Shown: positions 23,625 through 35,581, counted from the first letter of the stretch. The stretch: 64,000 nt of DNA from Marsupella aquatica (GCA_973895155.1 OZ316895.1:13206001-13270000); one strand, 5' to 3'. Notes: generated by a model from the sequence alone, not told the origin. Program-made: numbers and translations.

Positions 23625-26600
23625 TCATCCCTGTCTTGATCTCGAATTCTTAAACCCCTTTCTCAGTTCTTTGCTTCTTGGCTCATTTACCACCGAGAGT
23701 TTCTTCTTCGCTATGCCAACAACATGCGGATCGAACAAGCCGAAAATTTCCTCGCAGTCCACGTCCTCCAAGTCGACCTCCTAACAAAAGATGCACCACG
23801 ATGCCAAAAAATCCAATGCTAATATTAGTGCCGGATGGCCTTGATCAGTTTTTTTACACTAGCTGTTCGCTTGACATGTATACAATTTTAAGAAATCTAT
23901 AGAATGTCCTCTTGCTTCCTCCGTCTAGACTGAACCAATCCCGTGTATTGATTGTTATGAAATGATGCTTATACCTGCTTGCATGAGTTCCCGAGATCAT
24001 GCAGTAAGACATACACTTTCGGAAGGTTATTATACCTGGAGGCAGGATGGAAGATCACGCGTAGCAGATCTGTTTGCCCCCACCAAGCTTAACAGACCTC
24101 CAATGAGATCATTCTTTGCTCTTACTGTCTCAACAAATATGAACGGCTGCATCAGAAACCAAACTTTGAGAATCTTGGCGATGCCGACACGTTGAAAGCA
24201 ACCTATAAAGCACCTCTATGAGACTTTTGAACATCTTCGTTTGTTGTTGTACATTTTTTGTTTGAAATTCGCGTTAATTCCATGTAAATCCCTCGGATGA
24301 GGGATACTCGCAGGGCAAACAACCCCAGAGAGAACAAGGGCCCGGCACACCCAACAACAAGCCCAATGGGACCGGAGTATGCATAGAAAGTCAAAAACAG
24401 CAGAGAGAAACTGTCACGAACTCGAACAGACCACGGGGCCATCATAACACTAGGTCAGCACAGCACAATCAGGCCAACAGAATAGCTCATTCAGAAACCT
24501 ACTCCAAACTCGATAAAACATTACATTAACTGACTTCCTTTAACCTTAAAAGACTCAGGAGGCTCAGGGATAGATCACTTCCAAAAGAGAAGCATCTGAA
24601 CCGAAGGTGAAATTTGAGAGATTATTTTGAAGTCGGGAAAAGAATTTCAAACAAGGTTAACAATTGGACAATGCTCATTTAGTTCGTATATTTTGGCTGG
24701 GATTTTTCTTCTTGGGTGACAACTCTTTGTATATCATAGCTGTTGAGGTACAAGACTTGTCTACGTTAGTAATTTTACCGTTGCCGTCTTATTACCTTCG
24801 TTCAAAATTTGCATGAAAAATGATAGTTTTCAAGAATTCAATAGATTTGTATGCGCAATATGAGATAAGCAGATGTAAATAATTCTAAATCCTCTAGTAT
24901 GGGGGGGAGTTGGAAAGTACCTTTCCAGGTTTGAGTACTCGTACTGCCTCGCGTAGGACATTGATAACTTCTTTGTCCGGAATGTCACGCAGACAGAGAA
25001 CACTAACCTGCAGGGTTGAAGTCATATAAGAGACAATTCTGCATCATAAAGGTGCAAAGCTCTCGTAGGGGTTAAGGGCAGCTTCTCCTCGTTCACTGCT
25101 AGCTGTCACTTACACTGAATTAATAATAGCCCACTCTTGCAACTCATAAGTATCTGAAAGTCGAAGTACAAGTAACTTTATCAAATTTGGTTCAGAGCAC
25201 TAGAAGCCATTTACTCGCATTTTCTTTAAGCACTGCCAAAATTCAACGAGGTTCACTAGGACTGAACGAAAAGGCTTCCATTAATAGTAACTTACCACGG
25301 CATCCATACTACTGGAGGGAACACCCAGTGAAGTTGGGCCATTTGTCTTTATTTCAATTGGAACTCCTGCACGAGTAGCTGCTCGACGAGATACTCTGTC
25401 AGTTAGTTTTTTCCCAGTTGAGGAGAGTTGACAAGATAAATGTAGAGAGTCTCTCGCGTACTCTCCAGTGGGAACAACCATATGTGTGACCAGATCCACA
25501 AAAGGCCCACTTCCAAGTAGTTTTCCAGATCCACAATGACCAAGCTGCTAATGAACTGCAACTGCTGGGATAGATAGATACTTCTGAGGTTATTGGAAAA
25601 ATGAGACATACTTCCGAGGTCATTGAAAGAAGACTTGCGCAGACGACAAGCTCAACTTCCTATGGTAGATAGCTTGTCACAGCTATATGAGAATCATAGA
25701 CTCGGTGAAGAGTGCCCATATTTACTGTTTTTGATTAGGATTGGACCCCGTGGAAGTACATTTGTCGACAACAATAGACTGTCTACATTAATACGAAAGA
25801 TGTGCCTGAGAATCTAGTAAGACTACCGCTTCACAAAGGTCAAATAAAGTCCTGAAAAAGGGATGCAAGAAGTCATCTAATGAGATGGGAGAGAACAGCC
25901 AGACAGAACCTTGGTTTTCGAGAAGCTGCACATTCGGTGTTGAGCTGACGGCAACTACCTGGGCAATGTCAGCCGGATAGTAGTATAGATTTTTTCCTCC
26001 ACGTGTGTTCAATTCAGCAACCTTTGCACCTCCTTTCGGAACATGCCTGCCCAGCATTGCTGCTATAATGTACTGATGTCACAAAAGAAAACGATCACTG
26101 AGGATAGATATGTGACAGAAGGAGCCTATCATGTGTGTCCACAAGTGCATCAAATATTTCACAGACTCCAAAAACCAGAATCCATCGGCACGCTTATATT
26201 TCATTAATTATTAGTAGAATTTGAAGAATTTTCTATAGCAACTAAATTGATATTGACGCTCTATTGATATGAAAAAGTATCCACAATGCCACCAAGCTAC
26301 GTCTGTGCCAACTGTTTTTAAACCTAACTACAAGGGTTGGAATTGTTCTGTCAAACGGTGCGAACAACGGCTTTCATGGCAGAGACTGTCAATTACCTAG
26401 GCATTTGTACATGTGAACCGCATGTGAAGAAGAACGAGAAGCATCGAGAGCGGACTACGCCTGTGTTTCGAACTACGCAAGATGCTGTTCCTTTATTTAC
26501 TTGCTATGGTGCATCAGTTTGGCGACTCGCAAATGTAGATGTCACATTTACTCTTCAGGTCAGGCGACATCCAGGGAGCGCAACCATTTCGCATTAAATT

Positions 26601-27726
26601 TCTGGTAATGTCTCTGGTAATTAGCGTGGCCCGAGTTAAACACAGGCTAAGGTGCAGGATGCTGTGCAACAAGTGGACAGCCTCACTCGGGTCAAAACTT
26701 ATTTAGCATGTTTGGGATATCACGGTGCCAAAGCTACTCTAATTTTGAAAAAGAGGAAAGCTGTGAAGCTCGCTAGTAAGTACTGCAGGGTTTGCGGATT
26801 GAATACACCACCAAAGCTGAACTGTCGACCCACTCAAGCTTTGGGCTTCAATGGTATTATAGATCATACAGATCCTTCCCAAGGAGAAGGAAAACATGAC
26901 CTCAGACAAGAGGTCCACTAAGACCTAAATGAGGAACAATTTCTCAAGGTGGAGTATTCATCCGTGGTTGCTAATGTTGGACAATGCTGTGATCGTCTCC
27001 GCTATTACATTGTAAATAGTGGGACTGAGTGGTCCTACGACAATTGTGGTTTCATGCTATAAAAAGGATAGTGGGAGGAACACTCTCCATGGGGTGGTAC
27101 CATATTCCACAAAATAGAAAACTTAACCCAACTTATTATATTGCCAACAAAAAGAGACAAGGCACGGGAGATGGAGATTAAATGACTGACCTCCATGCGG
27201 AAGTAGACATAAGTTCGCAGTGCCACAAATCCCACCACAGTGGACAGAACTATCACAGTTGCTGGTGTCACCTCAAATCCCAGAGCTGCCATGGGAGTAA
27301 GTGCTCCCTTTTGTGTTCTGCAGCAGAAAACGTGATCACTTCAATGAAAATAATTTTATGCGTAAAAGTTCATCATGAATTTAGACTGCGTTAATATATT
27401 TCCAAGATTTAATCCTCCTCCTGCAACAGCGCCGTAATTCTAGTGGAAACTAAATTGCAGGACAATCACCTGCACTTCAGAGGAGTTGATGCCCAGGAGA
27501 GAAGAGGTGGTGGCAAACGGTAGGCAGGATTCCGGACCCATAAAGGCGGACCAGCCCCACTTCTTCTTCCTCCTCTTGATGCCTGCAGCCTTGCAGTGGC
27601 TAGCTGAATAGCAGGTGGAGAGCACCGGGAAGGGAATGTCCCATAATTACAACAGTAAGTGAAGGGTGTGGGGTTTAGGGCCGAATCACGCGAGGATGCC
27701 CATGTTTGAAGAGTGAGGTTCTTCAT
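23625..27726 (-). CDS. plastid-targeted, membrane-anchored SAM-methyltransferase-like protein (7 exons)
   Basis: Coding exons, joined by splice phase: 27726-27470, 27317-27191, 26072-25910, 25393-25296, 25007-24921, 24146-24036 and 23780-23625 (stop TGA 23627-23625). All introns are GT-AG and the phases agree throughout, giving 332 aa. Residues 1-86 are rich in Ser, Arg and Pro, with no acidic residue except D14, and end LKCR: a likely chloroplast transit peptide. Residues 105-125 form a hydrophobic helix. The remainder looks like a class I methyltransferase of the METTL7/UbiE-like kind: VAELNTRGGKNLYYYP at the position of motif I (146-161), then SMDAVVSVLCLRDIP (211-225), then VRVLKPGKPFIFVE (237-250), and DPHVVGIAKK near the C-terminus. 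Motif I lacks the usual GxGxG, so SAM binding or catalysis is uncertain. The donor after 25910 (GTTCTG) is weak, and the first exon is inferred from frame and transit-like composition. The substrate is unknown. Confidence 0.75.
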
Positions 27727-28335
27727 CTCTATCCGTGTATGCGTGTCTCCTCCAGCGTCACCAGCTGTGATTATCTACCCTTCAGGACCATCCTCACAGC
27801 AGCTGATCATTCTGCCTACTGTATCTCTTTCTCATTGCGATTCAGCAGCAGCTATTGCTCCTCTCACGGCCCAACCCTCTCCTCGATGACAAATCGAAAG
27901 AATCTTCGCCATGGCCCAACGAAACGATTCATATTCGTCACTGGAACAACAAGTTAACGGATTCGGGTAGGTGGGTCATTGACAGCCCAGCTCATTCATC
28001 AAACTTCTGTACAATTCGGGAATTTCCTACCAGAGCTTCTAATTAGTTACTTCAACGTGTTTACTGGTCGAGCTCAAGTCTTGGGGTACGGTAAACCATG
28101 AAATTAGAGCATGCGAGAGGATACATAGAGTGCAATGAAATGGAAGGGTAGTCGAAAGGAATGATCGAGGTCACGAGATGAACAAAGTGGATAAAGATGA
28201 CGCATATGACCCGTTCCCTACTGTCAAGTTATCTGCTTTCATTGAAACCTTCCACGTGTTCCCCTGTAAACGCTCGACCCATAAACTTGGGTCTCATCTT
28301 CATCTACACTCCTGGGAAACTCATTTAGAATTTAT
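27727..28335. other. upstream region of the methyltransferase-like gene
   Basis: Probable promoter and 5' UTR of the minus-strand gene starting at 27726. No other gene is seen. Confidence 0.35.
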
Positions 28336-28515
28336 TAGAATTGCACATCAAAATATGACATATACTATGTATTCACCCCTATACAATGATAACCCCAGTT
28401 TTTTTCTTTCAATCAATAAATGCAGTCACATTTTGATGTGTGATTACCAGTGATAACCCTAGTTTTTTTCTTTCAATCAATGAATGCAGTCACATTTTGA
28501 TGTGTGATTACCAGC
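28336..28515. mobile_element. MITE copy with duplicated right half
   Basis: It begins near ATTGCACATCAAAATATGAC and ends with the inverted partner CACATTTTGATGTGTGATTACC. The right part (TGATAACC, TTTTTTTCTTTCAATCAAT, ATTTTGATGTGTGATTACCAG) is present twice in tandem (about 28387-28451 and 28452-28515). It belongs to the same family as the 129-bp element at 52757-52885. The outermost left bases differ from that copy, so the left end may be truncated. Confidence 0.65.
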
Positions 28516-29283
28516 AGGGTATTAGAACCCCTTCAATCATACTTGTACATGCTAGATTCTGTCATTGTGCTGGTTTCATTTTAGATGACCTTCAATTTTT
28601 CAAAGAAGTCTTTTGTATGTGAAGGACATAGGAGGTGAAGCCCACTTTGGGAGGGAGATTTATGCAAAGATCTTTGTATTATCCTGTCCCCCAAACTGAG
28701 CTAAATTACTAACCTATCCCTAAAATTATTTTAATTGCTACGTTACCCCCAATATTGTATACATGGGTTACATTAACAGTTTTAGTTGACCCAGGGTGAT
28801 TTCTCATTGGTGGACTAACATGTGGAGGCACTATTGGCTCCGCCTTACCCTGGTCGAGCTTACCCTCATCCAACTAGCTCTTTCCAATTTTTTGAACAAG
28901 CCTTGCACCAAACAGGGCTCCCCCTCGCAAGTTTCAATCCCAACCAGGATCCCAACCCTGACGACCTGGCTGGCTGGGAGTTGCAATTTCCCTTAAAAAA
29001 TGGGGTCCCACACTCCATAGGGGCCTGATGATCCTTGGGTCCCGAGGATCCACCCTACTCCCACTTTTCTGAAGGAAAAAGGCCCCAATAGTATATACAG
29101 TTTCCATATGTAAACAAACCCACATTTGGGCCTACCGCCTGTTTTGAGCTGGGTCATCTGGATTTAAAACCCGAGAGGGGGACGGGCCAGCCCTGTTTGG
29201 TACAGGGCTCATTCAAAAAATGGGAAGGAGCTGGCTGGGCAGTGAGGGTAAACTCTGCCAGGGTAACCTGGTGGAGCCAATAG

Positions 29284-29577
29284 TGTTGAGTATTATTCTT
29301 AGTCTTGTGACTCTAGAGCTAACCACAGTTAGGCTAACTCAAGTTAGGACTTAGCTTAGGTTAGCAGTGATGCATGCTGTATATAACCAATGTTGTATAT
29401 AACCAGGGCTAATGTCAGCCCCTGGTTTCATTGTTGGAGTGGAGCGAGAGAAGTAAAGGTCTCTTGCTTTCCCGTGGACGTAGCCTCAGTTGTGAGGTGA
29501 ACACGTACTCGCTGTGTCGACTACTTGTATGGTGTTCACATGTGCATGGTGTTCTGGGATAAGGATTATCCCCAACA
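29284..29577 (+). repeat. 5' LTR of the copia element (294 bp)
   Basis: TG...CA ends, followed by the PBS after two bases. It contains two copies of GTATATAACC (29379-29388 and 29395-29404), where the 3' LTR has one. The TATATAA is the likely LTR promoter box. Confidence 0.93.
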
Positions 29578-29579
29578 AG

Positions 29580-29591
29580 TGGTATCAGAGC
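29580..29591 (+). other. primer-binding site (initiator Met tRNA)
   Basis: TGGTATCAGAGC is complementary to the 3' end of plant initiator methionine tRNA, the usual minus-strand primer of plant copia elements. It lies two bases after the 5' LTR. Confidence 0.93.
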
Positions 29592-30228
29592 ATGTCTGGG
29601 AGGTGACACTGTGGTGACAAGAATTTCTTGTGTAGTTGACAATTTGAAGATCCTGGGAGTATTCGTTGCATCAAACTTGTTGGTGGTGGGCTCATCCGAT
29701 TGATCGTTGATAGGGATTTCTAACGGTGACTAGAAATCATCAATCGGATTTTTGAGTAAGGAGTAATCGCAGAAAACGTTTGTCTATGGAGTTTCGTGTC
29801 AACGATATTTTTTGTGGGAGAGACCAGAGTTTGTTTTTGCAATGGTGTGAGTTGTGCAGTGTGAGAGGCGTCGCGTGTTATAGCTCAAGTTGAAGATTAA
29901 GGCGAGCTGGTCATTTTGATAGTTGAGTTGTTGCCGAGTGGTTACCGAGTGCGTCGTGATGATCAAAAGATGTGTTCAGGTTTTTTCATAGGCTATGGAG
30001 CTTGTTCCCATCTGAACCGTGTTTCTCGTCGTCACATCCAACTCAGAGGAAAAAGCGCAGAGTGTTAGAGATCGCGGCAAAGTGGTCATTTTGAGTCTAG
30101 GATTGGCACTTGATGCGGAGTGAGTGTGACATGGCGAAGTCGGTGGCGTTCACTTTTCTCGTTTAAATTGGCGACGACAAGGTGTGTAACCCGGGCATTT
30201 TTGTTTTTGGATGTAAGTTTTGCTTTAA

Positions 30229-30662
30229 GGGGGTGTTTTTTTGGTGTACACACCAAGACCCTCTCCATACCCCAACGTCCCCCCCTCCCTATACTATTCA
30301 CAGCCGCGACCGCAGCCCAACATCGCAGCGCCGGCCGACGCTATTTACATCGTCGCGACCCTATTGCCGGTACTCCCTGCCCCGCCCCTACCCATTGTAA
30401 CTCCCTCCCGACCGGCCGCTGCCTCGCGGCAACGGCTTTGCAACCCCCGGCCCGACTCTGCCTATGCACGGTGGCTGTCGCTTGTACGCGGCCCCATCGT
30501 GCCTCCCTCCCCGCTTGTGTTTACCCCCGCACGTACCCTGTATGCGGCCCTTCCTACGTGTACCCCTGCCAGTCCCGACACGCATCGCGCATACGCGTGT
30601 GCATATTTTTAAATAGTATTTTCAAAGACGGGATTTTTTAAATAGTATTTGCAAACACCCCC
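30229..30662. mobile_element. 434-bp GC-rich inverted-repeat element nested in the copia leader
   Basis: The termini are GGGGGTGTTT and its exact inverse AAACACCCCC. They are flanked by the direct repeat TTTAA (30224-30228 and 30663-30667). The interior, about 30290-30590, is strikingly C/G-rich compared with its AT-rich surroundings. It can be read in all three forward frames without stops over long stretches, but no domain is recognised. The termini resemble Tourist/PIF-type ends, yet the flanking duplication is 5 bp rather than TWA. The superfamily is therefore undecided. Confidence 0.7.
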
Positions 30663-31379
30663 TTTAAGACCATTTTTGGGTCTTTTCTTCTCTTCTATTG
30701 GCTATCTCGGGCCCGGTGACCCTTCGTTTTAATTGCTCCAACAGGGGAACGACCCCCTGCCTACTCTATTGTGCGGGAAATATTCCAAAAAACAAAGAGC
30801 ATGTTTTTGGCCATTAGTCAAAGATTCCAAGGTCCAAACAAAAAAATTGGATATTTTTTGGCAAGGTCGTAGCCACTAAAGTTAGCAATGCGGCGCACCA
30901 ATCGAATCATAATTCCAACGATGAGTTGTACTTGGAATTTTGATTATTCCTTGAGGTGGTCAAAACAGGGGAGTTTCCCAAAGTTTTATCCACCCCGACC
31001 AAAATTTGAATAACTTTTTTGTCGGATTTTGGTTTCAATTTTGGTTTTTAGTGTTGGACTCCTAGCTTTGTGGACTACGTGGCGCTGTTTAGTTTTGAGT
31101 TTTCTGAGAAGTTGCAAAAAACAATATTCTTTTGTGATTTTCTCACATGAGTGACTCGGAGGAGACTGGGAGAATCAACATTGGTGAAGCTTCAGATTTT
31201 CATCGGTCAGACCGTAGTGTTTGAGGAAGAGCTTATACCGTTTGAGAAGGAAGGAGTGTCACTAGTACAATCACCGATGCAGCAAGTGGAGGAAGTAGTC
31301 ATACTACCGTCCAAACCTAACGGTAGTTATGAAGGCTGACATCCAGGTTTGGAGGTGTCAAGTTTGAGGTGGAAAATAT

Positions 31380-31850
31380 GATGGGCGTACAGACTACTTG
31401 TTCTAGGATAAGCAAGTGAAAGGAGTTCTTATTGCTATGGACCTAGATCATCTTCTCTCTATGCAAGAGATGTACAACGGTGAAGAGGAGATTTCACTAA
31501 AGAGGTGGAGACAGGAACAAGTGATTGCAGTGAATGCGATGATGCTTTATCTGAAACAATATATCATCAAGAAGTTGGATGACTATGAGGATTGTACATC
31601 TGTGTTCAAAGCCCTAAGGGAGAAGTACTATCGGGAGGATGCCTCAAACCGATTGTACAAGAAGTCTCTCTTAATGAGCTGAGACTCAAAGAGAGGAACA
31701 AGCTTTAGGATCACTTGGATGAATTTGATAGCCTAGCTGTTGACTTGTATAATCTTGGTAAAAGCATTGAAGAAGAGGACAAGGCCTTGCTTATTCTCAG
31801 CTCTTTACCCCCATCTTATTAGGGTTGTTAATGGTGTCCTTCCGATTTCA
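31380..31850 (+). pseudogene. copia gag remnant
   Basis: Includes a frame from 31416 to 31682 with the gag-like pattern LDHLLSMQE...AMMLYLKQYIIKKLDD...SVFKALREKYY. It resumes in the next frame as LDEFDSLAVDLYNLG and LLILSSLPPSY, the typical UBN2/gag_pre order. Frame changes and stops near 31680 and 31820 break it. The zinc knuckle and the aspartic protease motif expected next are absent, so an internal deletion is likely. Confidence 0.8.
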
Positions 31851-31859
31851 ACTAGTACT

Positions 31860-33123
31860 AAAGTTGTTTTGAAGAGAAAAAGACATATTAATCTATACGT
31901 TTTGGAGAGCAATGTAGTTTATGATGAAACCAATGTAACCTTATCTCATGAGGAGACGGCCCGACTGTGGCACTTCAAATTGGGTCACATGAGTGAAAAA
32001 AATTTGACTGTTCTTAAAAAAATTTTAAAAATTCTAATTTGCAGTCTTGTACGTTAGATTTTTTGGAGTATTGTGTGCTTAGAAAACAACACAGAAAACC
32101 CTTCGAAGTTGGAACTCACACCAGCAATGAGATACTTGAGTATGTACATAGTGATGTATGGAGACCAGTCCTACTCCCTCACATTCTGGAAGAGTTTACT
32201 ATGTCACCTTCATTGACGATTACTCAAGATATGTGTGGATATACTTTCTACACAATAAGTCTGGTATTTTTGCCACTTTTAAGGAGTGGAAAGCCCAAAT
32301 TGAGAATCAGACTGGTAACAAGGTGAGATATCTTCGATCAGATAATGGTGGTGAATACAGTTCTAGTAAATTTAGAACATATTGTAAGGAGCAAGGGATT
32401 ACACGCTATCTCACAACAAGTTATACTCCTAGTAGAATGGTGTTTCTCAGAGGCTCAACCAAAAACTTTTGGAGCACTTGAGAAGTATGTTGAGCCAATC
32501 ATGCTTACCACATGAATTTTGGGCAGAAGCTATCAATATTTGTAGCTTATTTGGTAAAATTATTTCCATCCAGTGCAATTGGATTCAAGACGCCTTTTGA
32601 AATCAGGTACGAGCGTCAAGCGGATTGTTCACATTTGAAGGTTTTGGGATGTGACGCTTATGTGCTTACACCCCCGCTTACACCTTCCCAACTTCAGTCT
32701 AAGTTGGAGTCCAAGTCAAGGAAGTGCATATTCCTTGGATATCAAAAAGGTATAAAAGGTTATAGGTCATGGGATCCAATAACCTCTAAGTTAATTGTTA
32801 GTAGAGATGTTTCATTTAATGAATCCAGATCATTAAAGGAGGGGGAGAGTTCTCAGGGCTCCCATATTGACAAGGGAAAATCTCTTATATCGGACCCGAT
32901 TGGGGGGAAGATAAGTCATGATGATGTTCATGACAAGAGAGAAAGAGATGCTCCAAGTATGGAGCTAGTTCTTGTGATAAAACAATTAGAGGAGCAGATT
33001 GATGTTGGTGTACCTCGAATTCAGCCAACAACAATAGAAGATCAGCCTAAATCATTTACTAGAAGAACTTCCAGTTGTTCTACTAGAGCTCCTATCATAT
33101 GGACAATGGGCATATTCATCTAA
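31860..33123 (+). pseudogene. copia GAG-pre-integrase and integrase region
   Basis: The pre-integrase motif LWHFKLGHMSEKNL (about 31963-32010) is followed by the integrase core, with VTFIDDYSRYVWIYF and the LRSDNGGEY signature carrying the second catalytic Asp. Then come KVLGCDAYV and RKCIFLGYQKGIKGYR, typical of copia integrase C-termini. At least three frame changes and a stop near 32479 interrupt it. Nothing here can be translated as one protein. Confidence 0.88.
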
Positions 33124-33239
33124 ACTAAATGATGTTGACATTGCGTTTGACGATATCATATGGATTTGATCTTGGAAGGAGAGCCTTCTTCGTATCATGA
33201 GGCAAGTGCTTCAAAGTAGAAGCAGGAGTGGACTCCAGC

Positions 33240-34460
33240 AATGCAAACAAAGATGCAGTCACTGAAGGACAACAACACTTGGGAGTTGGTCAAGCTTCTT
33301 GAAGGCCAGCAAGTGGATTTACAAGCTGAAGGATCAATCCATGGGAGGTGGATCGAAGGTCTACAAGGCTAGGTTGGTAGCCAAGGGATTCACATAGGAA
33401 GATGTGGATTACAATGAGGTCTTCTCACCAGTTGCTAAGTACTCTACAATACGGCTATTATCTGTACTTGTTTTATTTGGTTTGCTGTTAGATTAGATGG
33501 ATGTTGTCACAACTTTCCCTATATGGCACCTTGGAAGAGGTGATCTTTATGAGACAGCCGGTGGATGGCAAGATTGAGGGGTACCAAAGGAGGCAATCAG
33601 GACTTAGAACGACCACTTTTAAAGGACTGAAGGAAAGGATTGAAAATGTCATTAAAATATGGTTGAATACCCTACCCAATAGGTTGGACACACTTTCACA
33701 AGGTGGGGGGCACTTCCAACAATGTTGTACACACTTCCAAAGACTTGGCATGCAAGATCTAAACTTTAAATCTTTCCCAAGCAATCCTAACCATTCCATG
33801 TCATATTTTGATCATTATGGAATATTCTTGGAATATGGACAAGGAGTATGTCCTTTTTGTGGAAAAAATAGGAGAAAATGAAACCAGTCGCTAGGTTTTG
33901 TGAAGAAAGGGCAAGAGGATTTGGTTTGCAAATTGCTGAGATCCTTATATGGATTGAAGCAGTCACCAAGGTAGTGGTATAAGCGGTTTGACAATTGGGT
34001 CGGTGCACAAGGTTTTCATAGGAGTGTGTTTGATCCTTGTGCGTATCTTCAACCAATGAAGAATGTTATCTTTGGTTTCATTATTTTAGTATTTTATGTG
34101 GATGACATGTTTATTGTGGCCAAGGATGAATCTGAGATTGTGAAGCTCAAGGCACTGCTCAGTGTAGAGTTTAAGATGAAGGACTTAGGGCCAGCCAAGA
34201 GGATTTTGGGTATGGAGATCACTAGGGACTTGGAGGCTGGTAAGCTATGGTTGACGCAAAGCAATTATGCAAGGAAGGAAATTGCAAGGCTCAACATGGG
34301 GATAGCAAGCCAATAAGTACCCCGTTGGCTCCACACTTCAAGTTGTCATCAACTTTCTGTCCTATAGATGAGACAGAGAAGGGGCTGATGTCAAAGGTTC
34401 CTTATGACAAGGGCAGTGGGGCGTCTCATGTATTTGATGACTTGCACTAGACCTGATCTT
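33240..34460 (+). pseudogene. copia reverse transcriptase region (interrupted)
   Basis: Recognisable pieces are YKARLVAKGFT, DYNEVFSPVAKY (about 33410-33440), KLLRSLYGLKQSP (about 33930-33972) and FYVDDMFIVAKDE (34093-34131) with the catalytic YVDD, then MKDLGPAKRILGMEI. Stops and frameshifts occur, and about 300 unrelated bases lie between the ETAGG part and the GFVKKGQED part. Confidence 0.9.
33583..33890. mobile_element. ~300-bp insertion inside the copia RT
   Basis: Sequence between VDGKIEG and GFVKKGQEDLVCKL, which are nearly adjacent in intact copia polyproteins. It does not match copia RT and includes inverted-looking words (CACTTTCACAAGG, CACTTCCAAC, CACTTCCAAAG). Exact ends and target duplication are not clear. 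Confidence 0.45.
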
Positions 34461-34639
34461 GTCATGGCTATGGGTAAGGTGAGCAGGTACATGTCGAATC
34501 CAGGGAAGATACACTGAGAAACAATGAAGTGGATTTTTTGGCACTTGAAGTGTATCGTGGATCGTGGTCTTTTGTTGATGCACATGCTGATAATGCGAGA
34601 TCATTGATGGATTATGTAGATCCTGACTATGCATAGGAT

Positions 34640-35068
34640 CTAGATCGGAGGAGATCAATAACTGGGTATGTGTTCACACTTGGCGGTGGATGCATAATTT
34701 GGAAGTCTACTTTGCATAAATGTATTGCTCAGTCTACTACAGAAGCTGAGACTTATGTTGCAGCTAAGGAAGCTATTTGGTTGGATAGACTTATCACTAA
34801 GATGAGATTGCCACAAGGGAATGTGAAGCTCCATTGTGATAGTCAGAGTGCTCTTCACCTTGCTGTGAACCAAGTGATGGCCAACAAAGTGAAGCACATC
34901 GACGTCAGGTACCATTCCATCAGGCAGGGTGTGTCTAATAATCAGTTTGAGCTAGTCAAGATTGACAATAAACTCAACCCGGCTGACGCTTTTACCAAAG
35001 TGATTCCTTTGGAGAGTTTCTCAAGACATCGTGCTACTTTGCAGGTTTTGCACTTGAAGCACAAGTAG
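34640..35068 (+). pseudogene. copia RNase H domain
   Basis: An open frame runs 34670-35068, with RRRSITGYVFTLGGGCI spanning its start. It continues with QSTTEAETYVAAKEAIWL, HCDSQSALHLAVN and KHIDVRYHSIRQ, the copia-type RNase H with conserved E and D positions. NPADAFTKVIP follows, and the C-terminus is shortly before the 3' LTR. This is the best-preserved part of the element. Confidence 0.93.
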
Positions 35069-35259
35069 AGCTACTTAACAGTGTTTTGTGACTTATTGTA
35101 TATGGATTCCTCGATCTTGTTAGGCTACGGCTTAATTCTAGTTAACCCTTAGTTAACCCATGGTGGTGTTTAGGGGGAGACCTATTTAGGTGATTGTCTA
35201 GAATTTCTTGTTGAGGATGCCATATGGTAGCAATTAGTCCAGTCCCCAAGACTAGAGTC

Positions 35260-35268
35260 AAGGGGGAG
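35260..35268 (+). other. polypurine tract
   Basis: AAGGGGGAG lies just upstream of the 3' LTR (35271), where plus-strand synthesis would be primed. Confidence 0.88.
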
Positions 35269-35270
35269 TT

Positions 35271-35581
35271 TGTTGAGTATTGCTCTTAGTCTTGTGACTC
35301 TATCGCTAACCACAGTTAGGGTAACTCAGGTTAGGACTTAGCTTAGGTTAGCAGTGATGCATGTTGTATATAACCAGGGCTGATGCCAGCCCCTAGTGGA
35401 TCTTCAGTTCATTGTTGGAGTGGAGCAAGAGAGAAGTAAAGGTCTCTTGCTTTCCCGTGGACGTAGCCTTAGTCGTGAGGTGAACCACGTACCACGTACT
35501 CGCTATGTCGACTACTTTGTATGGTGTTCACATGTGCATGGTGTCTCGGGATAAGCCCGGGGATAAGGATTATCCCCAACA
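35271..35581 (+). repeat. 3' LTR of the copia element (311 bp)
   Basis: Pairs with 29284-29577. It is longer because of a short insert after CAGCCCCTAG, an extra ACCACGTACC-like duplication and a duplicated GGGATAAG segment near its end. Confidence 0.93.

Larger units (their letters stand above)
29284..35581 (+). mobile_element. Ty1/copia LTR retrotransposon, inactive
   Basis: The LTRs are at 29284-29577 and 35271-35581 and both read TGTTGAG...CCAACA. The 5-bp target duplication AATAG lies at 29279-29283 and 35582-35586. The primer-binding site and polypurine tract are in the expected places. Coding order is gag, integrase, reverse transcriptase, RNase H, which defines copia rather than gypsy. 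Gag is interrupted, the zinc-knuckle/protease region appears to be missing, and stops and frameshifts break integrase and RT. It cannot encode a functional polyprotein. It carries two later insertions (30229-30662 and about 33583-33890). The LTRs differ by small duplications and substitutions, so it is not a very recent insertion. Confidence 0.95.

Noticed and set aside
26640-26921. 89-codon frame with CRVCGLNTPPKLNC suggesting a zinc-binding motif
   Set aside because: Single short frame inside an intron of the minus-strand gene; the Cys spacing does not match a known family and no neighbouring exons were found.
27182-27394. possible plus-strand gene opposite the methyltransferase-like exon 2
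   Set aside because: The minus strand gives phase-consistent exons with conserved motifs; the plus frame gives nothing recognisable.
30120-30641. 173-codon frame within the copia leader
   Set aside because: Crosses the end of the GC-rich inserted element, and three overlapping frames are open because of base composition.
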